DNA from: Marinobacter salarius
Lineage (GTDB): Bacteria; Pseudomonadota; Gammaproteobacteria; Pseudomonadales; Oleiphilaceae
Direction: 5' to 3'
Length of the DNA: 64,000 nt
NCBI RefSeq assembly: GCF_032922745.1
Contig: NZ_CP136693.1
Coordinates: 1,922,001-1,986,000, forward strand
Shown here: positions 54,618 to 63,786 of the stretch, in pieces
Position numbering within the stretch: position 1 is the stretch's first letter
Layout of the letters: each line of letters begins with the position of its first letter
Notes under the pieces: model-generated
What the model saw: only the letters and a program-made list of their open reading frames with translations
What the model was told of the DNA's origin: nothing
Databases searched by the model: none
Made by a program: the position numbers and the translations under genes

Positions 54618-55487
54618 CTAATCCAGCAAGTGATCGTTTCTTACCACAGCTCTTGCCGTATGGACTGGCGCCAGTCGTCCGAATAGCTGAAGGGTTCGTG
54701 TAGGGCTTCCAATAACACCCCTGCGTTCGCTGTACGCAAAGATCGCGGAGTGTCGAGTGGTCGCGCCTTCGACTCTGCTTACACGGTGCAGGGAGTAACG
54801 CCCCATGAAGAGCTGTAGGTCGCCGGGACACAGGTTGATCTTACGAATACGGCCGCTACGTGAGCCCCTGAGAACAGCGTTGACGTCTCTGAAGTGCTCT
54901 TCCTGAGCTGTGCGGATGTGCGGGCAATATTCAAATAGGCCACCCGCCTCTGGCGACTGGGTAAGCAGGCTGACAGTAAATTCATTCGTATCGAAGTGCC
55001 ACGGATGCTCTTTGCCGGGAGCGATGACATTGAGTACGAGCCCGGAAAACGGGTCAGCCAGCTCGTGGACGCGTTTAAGCTGGAAGCAATCTGCGATGAA
55101 ACTCTGGAACAGTGGGTTGGTGTAGAGTTGCTGGATTATAGCCGTTGAGGGAATCTGGTCTCGTGCAACAAATGCGTTGCCACGTTCCATGGTCAGGTTG
55201 CCAGGGTGCCAACGGGGGAGCACCGTATTGATATCGATGTTGTAGGCGTTAACCATCTCCGTCCTGTAGTACGCGTTGATCGCCATTGCTGAACTTTCAG
55301 CCTCAAGACGTACCAGAGCTTCCGGCAAAATAAAGGATGAAAGAATGGCGCAACCTTCCCTCGCCAAATCCTGACGTATACCGTCGATGGTGTCGTTCCA
55401 GGCACTGTCACCTGGCAGGGTCAGCGGGTACTTGGCGAGGTTTACACAGTTCTTGATGATGCTGTGCTGGAAACCGAAGAGGTTCAC
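54618..55487 (-). CDS. BesD/HalD-like Fe(II)/2OG dioxygenase
   Basis: 289-aa protein of the HalD/BesD-like 2OG family. The iron site is H164-F-D166 (WHFDTNEF) with distal H234 (SLHRV) and likely 2OG Arg245 (TTRHS). FEYCPHIR, PGDLQLFMGRYSLHR and DPFSGLVLNVI also match the family. Asp in HxD means hydroxylase rather than chlorinase, since halogenases have Gly or Ala there. The GTG at 55487 has GGAG 7 bases upstream; an ATG at 55502 lacks a site. First gene of the operon. Homologues act on free amino acids such as lysine; the substrate here is not known. Confidence 0.8.
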   Translation of the reverse strand: MNLFGFQHSIIKNCVNLAKYPLTLPGDSAWNDTIDGIRQDLAREGCAILSSFILPEALVRLEAESSAMAINAYYRTEMVNAYNIDINTVLPRWHPGNLTMERGNAFVARDQIPSTAIIQQLYTNPLFQSFIADCFQLKRVHELADPFSGLVLNVIAPGKEHPWHFDTNEFTVSLLTQSPEAGGLFEYCPHIRTAQEEHFRDVNAVLRGSRSGRIRKINLCPGDLQLFMGRYSLHRVSRVEGATTRHSAIFAYSERRGVIGSPTRTLQLFGRLAPVHTARAVVRNDHLLD

Positions 55488-55506
55488 GGTGGCGCTCCTC
55501 ATACGA

Positions 55507-55622
55507 AAATACTCAGCGGCATCGAAATGCCATATACGATGCGTTGAGTCTGGTTATCGCTGAGCCTAAACCACGCTTCAGTTACGAATAACTGACATTT
55601 CGTCGGAACGCGCTGAGTATTT
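55507..55622. promoter_or_regulatory. Inverted-repeat region upstream of the oxygenase operon
   Basis: A 12-base inverted repeat AAATACTCAGCG/CGCTGAGTATTT (55507-55518 and 55611-55622) flanks a 92-base spacer. The spacer contains two smaller palindromes: GCATCG/CGATGC (55519-55542) and CAGTTA-cgaa-TAACTG (55579-55594). A weak TATATG hexamer on the minus strand lies inside. Fits paired operators with looping, or a small mobile remnant. Confidence 0.5.
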
Positions 55623-55643
55623 GGTCTTACTCAGTAGGAGGGG

Positions 55644-55673
55644 GCCACAGGCACAATGGGTTGTGCCTGTGGC
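55644..55673 (-). terminator. Hairpin after truncated spondin gene
   Basis: A perfect 13-bp stem (arms 55644-55656 and 55661-55673, loop TGGG) lies just downstream of the minus-strand stop at 55680. No T-run. It isolates the oxygenase operon from the spondin fragment. Confidence 0.65.
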
Positions 55674-55679
55674 TATCGT

Positions 55680-56206
55680 CTACTGCACTCGCTCAATTTG
55701 TACTCGCGCAATAGGGTTATCCCAGCGCTGATTGCCTCCCAGTGTGGAGGCATTCAGTCCATCGTCTTGGGTAACGACTCCGGGGTGAACGTAAACGGCA
55801 TTTCTAACATCGTCCCTATCGGCGTTGAAACCCTCGGCCAGTCCACTGGCAGCAGGACCGGGCACGGTGTCAGCGGATTCGGTATTGGCTTCGGTGCCGG
55901 CGTCGTAGGCGTTCAGGTTGTAGGTGTAAGTGCCAGGTAGGGTGGGCACTGTCAGGCTGTTGAGAGCCAGAAAGCCATCGTTGGTGGGCAGCAGCATGGC
56001 CACGACGGAAAGCTGTGTGTTGGCTGTGGCGTTGTTGGTATTGACGATTGCCGTCGTGGTCTCTCCTGGCGCTAACAGTCCCGCAGCGGGATTGGCAACC
56101 GTGGTGGCGCCCGCTGAGTCCGAGGCGGTAACCAACGGCATAATGTCACCATTTTTGGCGGCGTGCGCTACTTGGCCGGTCACTATTAGGAGCGGAAGGG
56201 TTCTCT
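55680..56206 (-). pseudogene. Spondin-domain protein, N-terminus missing
   Basis: The open frame (55680-56183, GTG) reads as the C-terminal two thirds of a bacterial spondin-like secreted protein: AAGLLAPGETTTAIV, SVVAMLLPTNDGFLALN, NAYDAGTEANTE, VYVHPGV and the terminal RVQIERVQ. No signal peptide or start is present; an in-frame stop lies just beyond the frame at about 56206. The CdaR gene starts 56 bases further on, so the front of the gene was probably lost in a rearrangement. Confidence 0.68.
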
Positions 56207-56261
56207 ACGGCACAATACCTTTGGAACGCTTCTCTGAACCTGCCATGGGCCCCGAAAACAC

Positions 56262-57350
56262 GTGCTGACTCTGGACGAACAAACTGCGCAACGAATTGTC
56301 GACCGCACAATGCAAGCGATTGGTTGGTCCGTCAACGTGATGACGCCGGACGGTATTATTATCGCGTCCGGCGAGCCTCGCCGGGTCGGTGATCACCATG
56401 AAGCTGCGAAGCTTGTCGCCAGCAGTGGGCATCCACTGATCATTGATGACTCTCGCTCCGGCGCGTACTCGGGAACCCGTCCGGGTGTAAATCTGCCCGT
56501 CACCGTTGGCGGGGAGATGGCGGCTGTTGTTGGTATATCCGGTGCGCCTGAAGAGGTCTCCCAGTACGCGGATCTGGTTCGTATTACCGCTGAGCTAATG
56601 CTCGAGCAGGCGGCATTGCTGGAAGCAGGGCAGCATCGACGCCGACAGATTGAAGACGTGCTGCTGGCGGCGTGTGAAGGCAAAACCGTGCCGGAAATCT
56701 GGTTCGAGCAGTTGGGTATTGAAGCTGATTGTCCGAGGATAGGACTGATACTCGAAGCAACAACCCAGGTTGCGGTGGAGCAGGTGCTTGTGCCGTTGGC
56801 ACCCTATCTCGAGCAGCATCATCGAGCAGCGCTTGCCGTTCGCCTGTCGCCAAGGCAGCTCCTGATTTTCGCGGAAACCGGGCCAGGCCAGTCTGAGTTC
56901 AAAAACCTGCTGGCAACCTTGGCTGCCCGTGGCAAAGACGACGTCATTCTTGCGACAGGAAAATCATTCACCAGGAACTTCGTAGCCGGTTATCAGTCCG
57001 CTACCGCGACGCTGGAAGTGGGGCGCAGGAGAAAACCGGGAGCGAGCATTCTCCGCTACGAAGAGCTTCGAACTCCGGCGCTCTGGCAGAGTCTTGCGCC
57101 ACACTGGCAGCAAGCTGAATTGCAGTCACTGATTGAGCCCCTTGTTGAGCATCGGCAGGGAGAACTCTATCTCAAGACGCTGTCACGGTACATTGATTGT
57201 GACGGCGAAATAAAGCGATGTGCTGACCAGCTAAGCATCCACCCCAATACGGTGCGTTATCGGCTGCAGAAAATCGAAGCGCTCACCAGGCTGTCTCCGT
57301 TTGTGCTCCGGGATTTGCTGGTGCTCCAGTTCGCCCTGGAAACACGTTAG
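56262..57350 (+). CDS. cdaR: CdaR family transcriptional regulator
   Basis: 362-aa regulator of sugar-acid use. N-terminal diacid-sensing domain (about 5-135, TLDEQTAQRIVDRTMQAIG, IIASGEPRRVGDHHEAA), then GGDEF-like middle without motif, and a C-terminal PucR-type HTH (RCADQLSIHPNTVRYRLQKIEAL). GTG start. Heads the operon cdaR-gntP-glycerate kinase, so it likely activates it in response to glycerate or an aldarate. Confidence 0.87.
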   Translation: MLTLDEQTAQRIVDRTMQAIGWSVNVMTPDGIIIASGEPRRVGDHHEAAKLVASSGHPLIIDDSRSGAYSGTRPGVNLPVTVGGEMAAVVGISGAPEEVSQYADLVRITAELMLEQAALLEAGQHRRRQIEDVLLAACEGKTVPEIWFEQLGIEADCPRIGLILEATTQVAVEQVLVPLAPYLEQHHRAALAVRLSPRQLLIFAETGPGQSEFKNLLATLAARGKDDVILATGKSFTRNFVAGYQSATATLEVGRRRKPGASILRYEELRTPALWQSLAPHWQQAELQSLIEPLVEHRQGELYLKTLSRYIDCDGEIKRCADQLSIHPNTVRYRLQKIEALTRLSPFVLRDLLVLQFALETR

Positions 57351-57403
57351 AAAAATTGTTCAAGTCCACAATTTAATGTACTAAATTAGCAAAAAAATTG
57401 TTC
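57351..57403. promoter_or_regulatory. Repeated AAAAATTGTTC motif upstream of gntP
   Basis: The 11-base motif AAAAATTGTTC occurs at 57351-57361 and again at 57393-57403, 42 bases apart (about four helical turns). An inverted repeat AAATTGT/ACAATTT (57353-57374) overlaps the first copy. Position between cdaR and gntP suggests CdaR-binding sites. Confidence 0.5.
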
Positions 57404-57499
57404 TCGTCGCTAACGACCAGGGTGCTGTCAACTTTTAAACTAGCTGCCGAGGAATGCCGACCCCTACGCATAGAAAACAATACTGAACGGAGAGTATGA

Positions 57500-58843
57500 A
57501 TGCATCTGGTCCTGATTCTGCTGGTATTGATCGTCTTTATCGTATTTGCCACCAGCAAGCTCAAGCTGAACCCCTTCATTACCCTGTTACTGGCCTCTTT
57601 CCTGGCCGCATTTGCTTTTGGCCTGCCAATCGACACCATCGAGAGTACCATCAGGTCGGGTTTCGGCGGCATTCTGGGATACATCGGTTTGGTGATCGTT
57701 CTAGGCACCATCATCGGTGTCATACTTGAGCGCACCGGTGCAGCCATTGTCATGGCGGAGAGTATCGTCAAACTGCTGGGCCAGCGTTTCCCGACGCTGA
57801 CGATGTCGCTGGTTGGCTTTATCGTGTCCATCCCGGTGTTTTGCGACTCGGGTTTCGTGATCCTGAACAGCCTTAAACGATCCATGGCGAGGAAGCTCAG
57901 TGTGTCACCGGTAGCCATGACGGTGGCCCTTTCCACAGGGCTGTTTGCAACCCACACTCTGGTTCCACCCACGCCAGGCCCCATCGCGGCAGCCGGCAAT
58001 CTGGGGCTGGAAGACAACCTGGGGCTGGTTATTGCCGTTGGCTTTGTGTTTGCTTTGATTGCCGCGCTGGCAGGCCTGTTCTGGGCGAGCAGGAGCCGGA
58101 ATCTGGGCAGCACAGAGCTTGAGCTGGCAGAAGAGGCGTTTGAGGAGGCCAGAGAGCACTATGGTGAGCTGCCGACTCCCTGGGCTGCATTTGCACCGAT
58201 CTTTGTCCCGATACTATTGATTTGTATGGGGTCGGTTGCGAGCTATCCGACGGCTCCGCTCGGAGAGGGAGCTCTGTACGAGACGCTGAATTTCCTTGGT
58301 AAGCCTCTGAACGCATTGATGATTGGCCTTGGCTTTGCGTTGATGCTTATTCAGGGCAAGCAAAAGCTGGATGAATTCGCCCGTCATACGCAAAAGGGCC
58401 TGGAGGTATCTGCTCCCATTATCCTGATCACCGGTGCGGGCGGGGCCTTTGGCAGTGTGCTGGCTGAAACGGCATTGGGGGATTATCTTGGAGATACGCT
58501 CTCGACACTCGGGTTGGGTGTCATCATGCCGTTCCTTGTCGCTGCCGCGCTGAAATCCGCACAGGGCTCTTCAACCGTTGCGCTGGTCACGACGTCGGCG
58601 CTTGTGGCGCCCCTGATGACGCAACTGGGGCTGGACTCGGAATTCGGTCGCGTGTTGACGGTGATGGCCATCGGTGCTGGCGCCATGACGGTTTCCCACG
58701 CCAACGACAGTTATTTCTGGGTGGTTTCCCAGTTCAGCAAGATGGATGTGGCTACGGCCTATAAGTCCCATACCACGGCAACACTGATTATGGGGCTGGT
58801 CACGATTTCGATGGTTTGGCTGACCTCACTGGTAGCACTGTAA
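57500..58843 (+). CDS. GntP family permease
   Basis: 447-aa permease with about 12-14 membrane helices, of the gluconate/glycerate:H+ symporter family. FASFLAAFAFGLP, IVLGTIIGVILERTGAA and VSHANDSYFWVV are typical. Placed between cdaR and a glycerate kinase gene, so it probably imports D-glycerate or a related acid. Confidence 0.87.
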   Translation: MHLVLILLVLIVFIVFATSKLKLNPFITLLLASFLAAFAFGLPIDTIESTIRSGFGGILGYIGLVIVLGTIIGVILERTGAAIVMAESIVKLLGQRFPTLTMSLVGFIVSIPVFCDSGFVILNSLKRSMARKLSVSPVAMTVALSTGLFATHTLVPPTPGPIAAAGNLGLEDNLGLVIAVGFVFALIAALAGLFWASRSRNLGSTELELAEEAFEEAREHYGELPTPWAAFAPIFVPILLICMGSVASYPTAPLGEGALYETLNFLGKPLNALMIGLGFALMLIQGKQKLDEFARHTQKGLEVSAPIILITGAGGAFGSVLAETALGDYLGDTLSTLGLGVIMPFLVAAALKSAQGSSTVALVTTSALVAPLMTQLGLDSEFGRVLTVMAIGAGAMTVSHANDSYFWVVSQFSKMDVATAYKSHTTATLIMGLVTISMVWLTSLVAL

Positions 58844-58844
58844 T

Positions 58845-59981
58845 ATGCGGATCCTCATCGCGCCCGACTCATTCAAGGAGTGTCTGCCTGCCAAGGAGGT
58901 GGCGGCTGCGATTGCGCGCGGTTGGAGTCGGGGGGCGCCGACGGATGAGGTGGTGCAGGTTCCGCTCGCCGATGGCGGTGAGGGAACCACGGTGGCCCTG
59001 GTTGAGTCGCAAAACGGGACGCTGCATTGCGCTGACGTAACAGGGCCACTGGGTGATCCAGTAACGGCGCAGTATGGTCTGGTCGCCGACGGCCGCACTG
59101 CTGTTGTCGAAGTGGCGGAAGGCAGTGGGTTGCACCATGTGCCTGCCGGCCGAAGGGATGCCATGAAGGCAACCAGCCGGGGGACGGGAGAGCTCATCAA
59201 GGCCGCCATGAAGCATAGACCGGACACCCTGGTGATGTGTCTGGGTGGCAGCGCAACAACCGATGGTGGAGCTGGCATTCTTCAGGCTCTTGGCGCCCGG
59301 TTGCTGGACTCCCATGGTCAGGAGATTCCGTCAGGTGGCGCCGGCCTGGCTTTGTTGTCGAGTCTCGACGTGTCCCCCGCCGTTAAAGCACTGGAGAACA
59401 CTCGCCTGGTTGTCGCCTGTGATGTCAGCAACCCTCTGAACGGCGCCGATGGCGCCGCAGCCGTGTTTGGCCCCCAGAAAGGGGCCACTCCTGCACAGGT
59501 GGCCGAACTGGACCGTAACCTGAGCCGGTTTGCGGACATTGCGGGCAAGTCCGGGTACGACATACGTTCGTTCCCGGGCAGCGGTGCTGCAGGCGGGATT
59601 GGAGGTATGGTTGCGGGTATTCTGGGCGCCAGCCTGAAGTCCGGAATCGAGCTGGTGATGGAGACCGTGGGGCTTGAGACACAGATGCGTTCGGCGGATC
59701 TTGTGATCACGGCGGAAGGGGCGATTGATGGCCAGAGTGCGGCAGGGAAGACACCAGCAGGTGTATCAGCTTTGGCCCGAAAGCACGGAGTGCCGGTTCT
59801 TGGCCTGGGTGGAAAAGTGGGCAGTGACTTGACGGCCCTTCATGACCTGGGATTGGCCGCAGCGTTCTCTATTGTGCCAGAACCGATGACGCTTGATGAG
59901 GCCATGCGGGATGGACAGAAAAACCTGGAACAATGTGCAGAACAGCTAGCCCGGCTGGTTCATGCCATTCGTGGGCAATGA
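58845..59981 (+). CDS. glxK: Glycerate kinase
   Basis: 378-aa glycerate kinase of the GarK/GlxK type. Starts MRILIAPDSFKECLPAKEVA; conserved LADGGEGT near 46, MCLGGSATTDGGAG near 130 and TAEGAIDGQS near 286. Phosphorylates glycerate to 2- (or 3-) phosphoglycerate. Its ATG follows the gntP stop by one base, so translation is coupled. Confidence 0.9.
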   Translation: MRILIAPDSFKECLPAKEVAAAIARGWSRGAPTDEVVQVPLADGGEGTTVALVESQNGTLHCADVTGPLGDPVTAQYGLVADGRTAVVEVAEGSGLHHVPAGRRDAMKATSRGTGELIKAAMKHRPDTLVMCLGGSATTDGGAGILQALGARLLDSHGQEIPSGGAGLALLSSLDVSPAVKALENTRLVVACDVSNPLNGADGAAAVFGPQKGATPAQVAELDRNLSRFADIAGKSGYDIRSFPGSGAAGGIGGMVAGILGASLKSGIELVMETVGLETQMRSADLVITAEGAIDGQSAAGKTPAGVSALARKHGVPVLGLGGKVGSDLTALHDLGLAAAFSIVPEPMTLDEAMRDGQKNLEQCAEQLARLVHAIRGQ

Positions 59982-59993
59982 CGCCCGGGCCAC

Positions 59994-60022
59994 AAAAAAG
60001 GGCCACTCCTGAAAGTGGCCCT
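59994..60022 (-). terminator. Rho-independent terminator of M28 peptidase gene
   Basis: On the minus strand an 8-bp stem (AGTGGCCC partner GGGCCACT, 60000-60007 with 60014-60021) is followed by six T. It lies downstream of the peptidase stop at 60054 and could also stop the convergent kinase transcript. Confidence 0.82.
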
Positions 60023-60053
60023 CATCGTTAAGTGGATGATGTAACGAGAAGGG

Positions 60054-61676
60054 TTACTTGATCCACTTGTCACCCCAATGGGTAATGTCGCGTTGCGGCT
60101 CTGCCTGCAGTGCGCGAGCACCGGCCGCAGGTTCCGCTTCTTCCGCTGCGGCGATTTCCTCGTCAATCACTCGGGTTGAGAGTGACAACCAACTGGTCAC
60201 GAAGGCTGCGGCATCGCCATTGATTTCAAGGGCGAGCTCGTCAACATTGGTGATGTCGTCACAGGCTGAGTGGTAACAGGGGTCGAACGCGACACCGGCT
60301 TCGCCACCGAATTTGGCGGCCTGCTCTTCGGTTTTCAGCACTTCAGCGCCGGTAAACAGCCCGCCAAACGCTATGCCGTCCTCGAAGAACTGAGCGTAGT
60401 CTGAGCGGAAGCTGATTTGCGTGCCCTCTGAGGCAATTTCACGCAGATTGAAGTACTTCTCGAACAGCGCCTCCGTGGCGGCTGACCCGGGAGGACCTGC
60501 CAGATCGAAGTCGGAACCATCGCCATCGTAGATAAAGTTGCCGAAGTTGGGCGAACCAATCATGTCGTAGTTCAGATAGACCTTGATCTTGTCCTTCTCT
60601 TCCTGGGAAAGGCTGTTAACGTAGAACGTTGAGCCAACCAGGCCGGCCTCTTCCGCACCCCACCAGGCAAAGCGGACCTGATTACGAGGGTGAGCCCGTT
60701 TCATTTGCAGCGCCAGTTCAATTAACGCAGCGCTGCCGGAGCCATTGTCGTTGATACCAGCCCCTTCAAACACTGAATCCAGGTGAGCGCCCGTCATCAC
60801 GACATTGTCAGGGTTACCCCGATTAGTTTCGGCAATCACGTTGGACGTTTCGGTTTGCTCTCTCACCACGTTGGTCACGACTCTGAGCTGGAGGTCCTGC
60901 TGCTCAACCCAGCCAGCGCCAATGTCGTAGGTGGTGAACACAACCGGAATGCCGCCAGCGTAGTCGTCGCCCAGGGTGGCGTTGGTCAGGCCTTTACGGT
61001 CTTCTGTGTTGCCCTGGTTGAAAATAACCACACCTGTGGCGCCGGCATTGGCGGCGTTGGTTGCTTTCTGCCCGAAGGCGCAGGCTCCCCGTTGGATGAC
61101 GGCGACCGAACCGGCCGGAAAGTCGGTAAAGTCTTCAGGTTCGCAACCACTGGTGGAGGTGTTGTCGGGGCCGAGTTGAACATCGACGGCGACGGCCATG
61201 CCTGTCACATCGCCCGGCTCGGTCTGCGACAGGTAAGTAAAGTCCTCCTCCCAGACATAGTCGGTCGGAGTAGGTGCCGTGGCCTGCAGAATGCCATCCC
61301 CGGTCGGGTAGAAGGCATTGAAAGGAAACTGCTGGATGGTCACGTCATAGCCGGCACTCTCCAGTGTGGTTTTAACGTAATTGACCGTCGCCTGGTATCC
61401 AGGTAAGCCGGCAGCGCGATTGCCATCGTTGGCCTCGGCAATGCCGTATAACCGGTCCAGGTGGTATTGGATGTTGCTTGCCTGCATACATCGGGGCAGG
61501 CCGAAGGGGGTGCTGTTGAGAATGCCAAAGCGACATTCGAACGGGCTGATGCGATCCGGGCTCCAGAAATCATTGAGTAAATCAGCGGTGGATTTCTGGC
61601 CGGGTGCGGCGTGTGCGGTTATTGCAAAGAAAAGAGATCCTAAAGCCATGGTGCGGCTTGCGGTGCTGATATGCAT
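60054..61676 (-). CDS. Secreted M28 family aminopeptidase with PA domain
   Basis: 540-aa exported peptidase. Signal peptide 1-23 (AHA-AP), a protease-associated domain insert (about 150-255, SVAVIQRGACAFGQKATNA) and an M28 catalytic domain. Zinc ligands in GAHLDSV, INDNGSGSAAL, WGAEEAG (catalytic Glu) and NYDMIG, and a distal His in CYHSACD. Ends in an Ala/Glu-rich tail. Good ribosome site (GGAGAAAACAA). Confidence 0.88.
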   Translation of the reverse strand: MHISTASRTMALGSLFFAITAHAAPGQKSTADLLNDFWSPDRISPFECRFGILNSTPFGLPRCMQASNIQYHLDRLYGIAEANDGNRAAGLPGYQATVNYVKTTLESAGYDVTIQQFPFNAFYPTGDGILQATAPTPTDYVWEEDFTYLSQTEPGDVTGMAVAVDVQLGPDNTSTSGCEPEDFTDFPAGSVAVIQRGACAFGQKATNAANAGATGVVIFNQGNTEDRKGLTNATLGDDYAGGIPVVFTTYDIGAGWVEQQDLQLRVVTNVVREQTETSNVIAETNRGNPDNVVMTGAHLDSVFEGAGINDNGSGSAALIELALQMKRAHPRNQVRFAWWGAEEAGLVGSTFYVNSLSQEEKDKIKVYLNYDMIGSPNFGNFIYDGDGSDFDLAGPPGSAATEALFEKYFNLREIASEGTQISFRSDYAQFFEDGIAFGGLFTGAEVLKTEEQAAKFGGEAGVAFDPCYHSACDDITNVDELALEINGDAAAFVTSWLSLSTRVIDEEIAAAEEAEPAAGARALQAEPQRDITHWGDKWIK

Positions 61677-61936
61677 TTGTTTTCTCCAATCCTGGGAGTT
61701 TGTTGTTAGATCCGCTTGTGGCGGATTTCAGCGAGGGCCACCTGAAAGGATGGGAAACAGGGGCCCGGGCATCACTACTTCCTTCGATGCTTATCGCAAG
61801 ACTAGTCGTGGAATATTTGTCTATCCATCCCAGAAACATTACAAAACGTTAGGGTTTTTTGAGGCGGTCATCAGCGTGATTCCTTACCGCGCTGATGACC
61901 GGGTCGGGAGGCGGATTACCAACTTTGTATCAGTAG
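61677..61936. other. Intergenic region with 11-bp inverted repeat
   Basis: 260 bases upstream of the peptidase gene and downstream of the binding-protein gene. Contains GGTCATCAGCG/CGCTGATGACC (61866-61876 and 61890-61900). The T-run is on the wrong side for a minus-strand terminator, so the repeat may be an operator or a factor-dependent terminator. Confidence 0.5.
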
Positions 61937-62680
61937 TCAGAATCCGTAAGAACGGGAGATGGTCGCTTTTTCACCGGACTCAACCAGCTCCTGGTAACCT
62001 CTGTTGAGCGCCTGAAGAATCTCGGCGGAGGTCTCTTTGTGAACGGCGAGATACATCGGGGTTTCACGGAAGGTCAGAACGGGCTCAAGCCCCGTTATAT
62101 CGGAGGCATCAGCGGCCAGGTAGGGGCCAGCAAGGCCGTCAGCCACCCATAGGTCTATCTGATTTTCTGCCAGGCGCCGGGCGTTCAGGCCATTGTTGCT
62201 AATGGCCGAAACTTCAAAGCCTTTGTCCGCCAGGTAGTTCGTCATCACATCGCCTTTGTAGCCGCCGATCCGATACTGACGGGCGTCTTCCAGCCGCTCG
62301 AGTTCAATGGGCGAGCCAGGCTTGGCGAATAAGGTCCACTTGATGGAGGACAGCGGCCCCACCCAGTCAAAAAATGGCTCGCGATCGTCTGTTTTGGACA
62401 CGCAATAAATGCCATGGTCAGGATGTCGTTCGACACGGCTGAGCCCATAGCTGAGGTCCCGAAGCTTGATGCTGTAATCCAGCTCAGCCTTTCCGAGGAG
62501 TGCTTTCACAACGTCGGTACAAAGGCCGGTAATATCTGCCTTCGAATGCGCAAATGGCTGACCATTGGTGGTCATGTTGTACGGAGGATATTGTTCTGTG
62601 TAGATCCGCAGTTCTTCAGTGGCGGTCGCACAGCCTGCCGTCACGAGCAGGGCCATTAACAGCCCGAATTTTCCTTTCAT
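61937..62680 (-). CDS. Periplasmic amino-acid-type binding protein
   Basis: 247-aa SBP_bac_3-like protein. Signal peptide with a lipobox-like AGCA, then LRIYTEQYPPYNM, DVVKALLGKAELDYSIKL, RIGGYKGDVMTNYL and IDLWVADGLAGPYL. No transporter genes are adjacent, so it is an orphan, possibly a sensor partner. GGAG 7 bases upstream favours 62680 over the GTG at 62686. Confidence 0.82.
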   Translation of the reverse strand: MKGKFGLLMALLVTAGCATATEELRIYTEQYPPYNMTTNGQPFAHSKADITGLCTDVVKALLGKAELDYSIKLRDLSYGLSRVERHPDHGIYCVSKTDDREPFFDWVGPLSSIKWTLFAKPGSPIELERLEDARQYRIGGYKGDVMTNYLADKGFEVSAISNNGLNARRLAENQIDLWVADGLAGPYLAADASDITGLEPVLTFRETPMYLAVHKETSAEILQALNRGYQELVESGEKATISRSYGF

Positions 62681-62898
62681 GAACACACTCCACGTTGATA
62701 GTTACGTATTTATCGAGTGCGGCATGGTATTGATTGGGGAGCCAGCATGGCATGCTGGAATCCTCTTCTTTACATTTTGGCAATGTAGTGAAAGTCGCAG
62801 GTAAGGTGGTCAGGATCTGACAGGCTTTCTCCCTCGCACTGCCATAAGCTTGGCCACTTGATCCACCGCTGCGTCACTTATTAAAGGGAAATACTGCT

Positions 62899-63762
62899 AT
62901 GCCGATTTCTGTGCACTATGGACTGACGGTGTTGATATGGGGCCTGACCTGGACGGCTATTCGCCTACAGGTTGAGTCTGCACCGGTGGATGTTTCGGTG
63001 TTCTATCGCTTTTTGATGGCTTCCGGTGTAGCCCTGGTAGTGCTTGCATTGCTTGGGCGCCTGCAGACGTTGACGCTCAAGCAGCATGGGTGGCTTTTTT
63101 TGCAGGGGCTGACGCTGTACAGCGTGAACTTCCTGCTCATATACCGTGCTGCCGAGTCCATGACCAGTGGTTTGCTGGCGGTGGTGTTTTCACTGGCGGC
63201 GCTGTTCAATGCCTTGAATGGCTGGCTATGGTTGCGGTTGAAGCCCACCGCCCGTCTGTATCCCGCTGTGGCGTTAGGGATTACAGGCGTGGCGCTGCTG
63301 TTCTGGCATGATTTGCAGCTTGGTAACGCCACCGGTGCCAGCATCCTGTTTGCGGCTGCCGGCACTTTCTGGTTTTCCATGGGGAACCTGGTGAGTATCA
63401 AGGTTCGGCTGGCACAAATCCCTTTGTTGGTGGCGAACGCCTGGGCCATGGTTTACGGCGCGGTGATCCTCGGCGTCTGGTGCCTGTTGCAGGGCGTGGA
63501 GTGGGTGGTGCCAACCTCCGCGACCTTCTGGGGCGCAACGGTTTTCCTGGCGGTACCCGGTTCCATCATTGCGTTCTACTGCTACATTACGGTGATTCAG
63601 ACCCTGGGAGCAGATAGGGCGGGGTACGCGACAGTGCTTTTTCCGGTCGTCGCCCTGAGTGTGTCGACCTGGCTGGAGGGGTTTGAATGGACAACAACCG
63701 CCGTACTGGGTGCGTTGTTGGCCATCCTGGGGAATTACGTACTGTTTCGTCGAGCCAGTTAA
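62899..63762 (+). CDS. EamA family DMT transporter
   Basis: 287-aa drug/metabolite transporter with ten helices in two EamA repeats (LTVLIWGLTWTAIRLQVESA; FAAAGTFWFSMGNLVSIKVR). Substrate unknown. Convergent with the EAL-domain gene, 24 bases apart. Confidence 0.83.
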   Translation: MPISVHYGLTVLIWGLTWTAIRLQVESAPVDVSVFYRFLMASGVALVVLALLGRLQTLTLKQHGWLFLQGLTLYSVNFLLIYRAAESMTSGLLAVVFSLAALFNALNGWLWLRLKPTARLYPAVALGITGVALLFWHDLQLGNATGASILFAAAGTFWFSMGNLVSIKVRLAQIPLLVANAWAMVYGAVILGVWCLLQGVEWVVPTSATFWGATVFLAVPGSIIAFYCYITVIQTLGADRAGYATVLFPVVALSVSTWLEGFEWTTTAVLGALLAILGNYVLFRRAS

Positions 63763-63786
63763 TCTCTCGGGTGGTATCGGGAGCGC

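Noticed and set aside
54618..55487. Amino-acid halogenase
   Set aside because: The iron motif is HFD; halogenases of this family lack the Asp (HxG/HxA) to leave room for chloride. Hydroxylation is more likely.
61866..61900. Rho-independent terminator of the binding-protein gene
   Set aside because: The 11-bp stem is good, but the T-run is upstream on the plus strand, which gives A residues after the hairpin on the transcribed strand.
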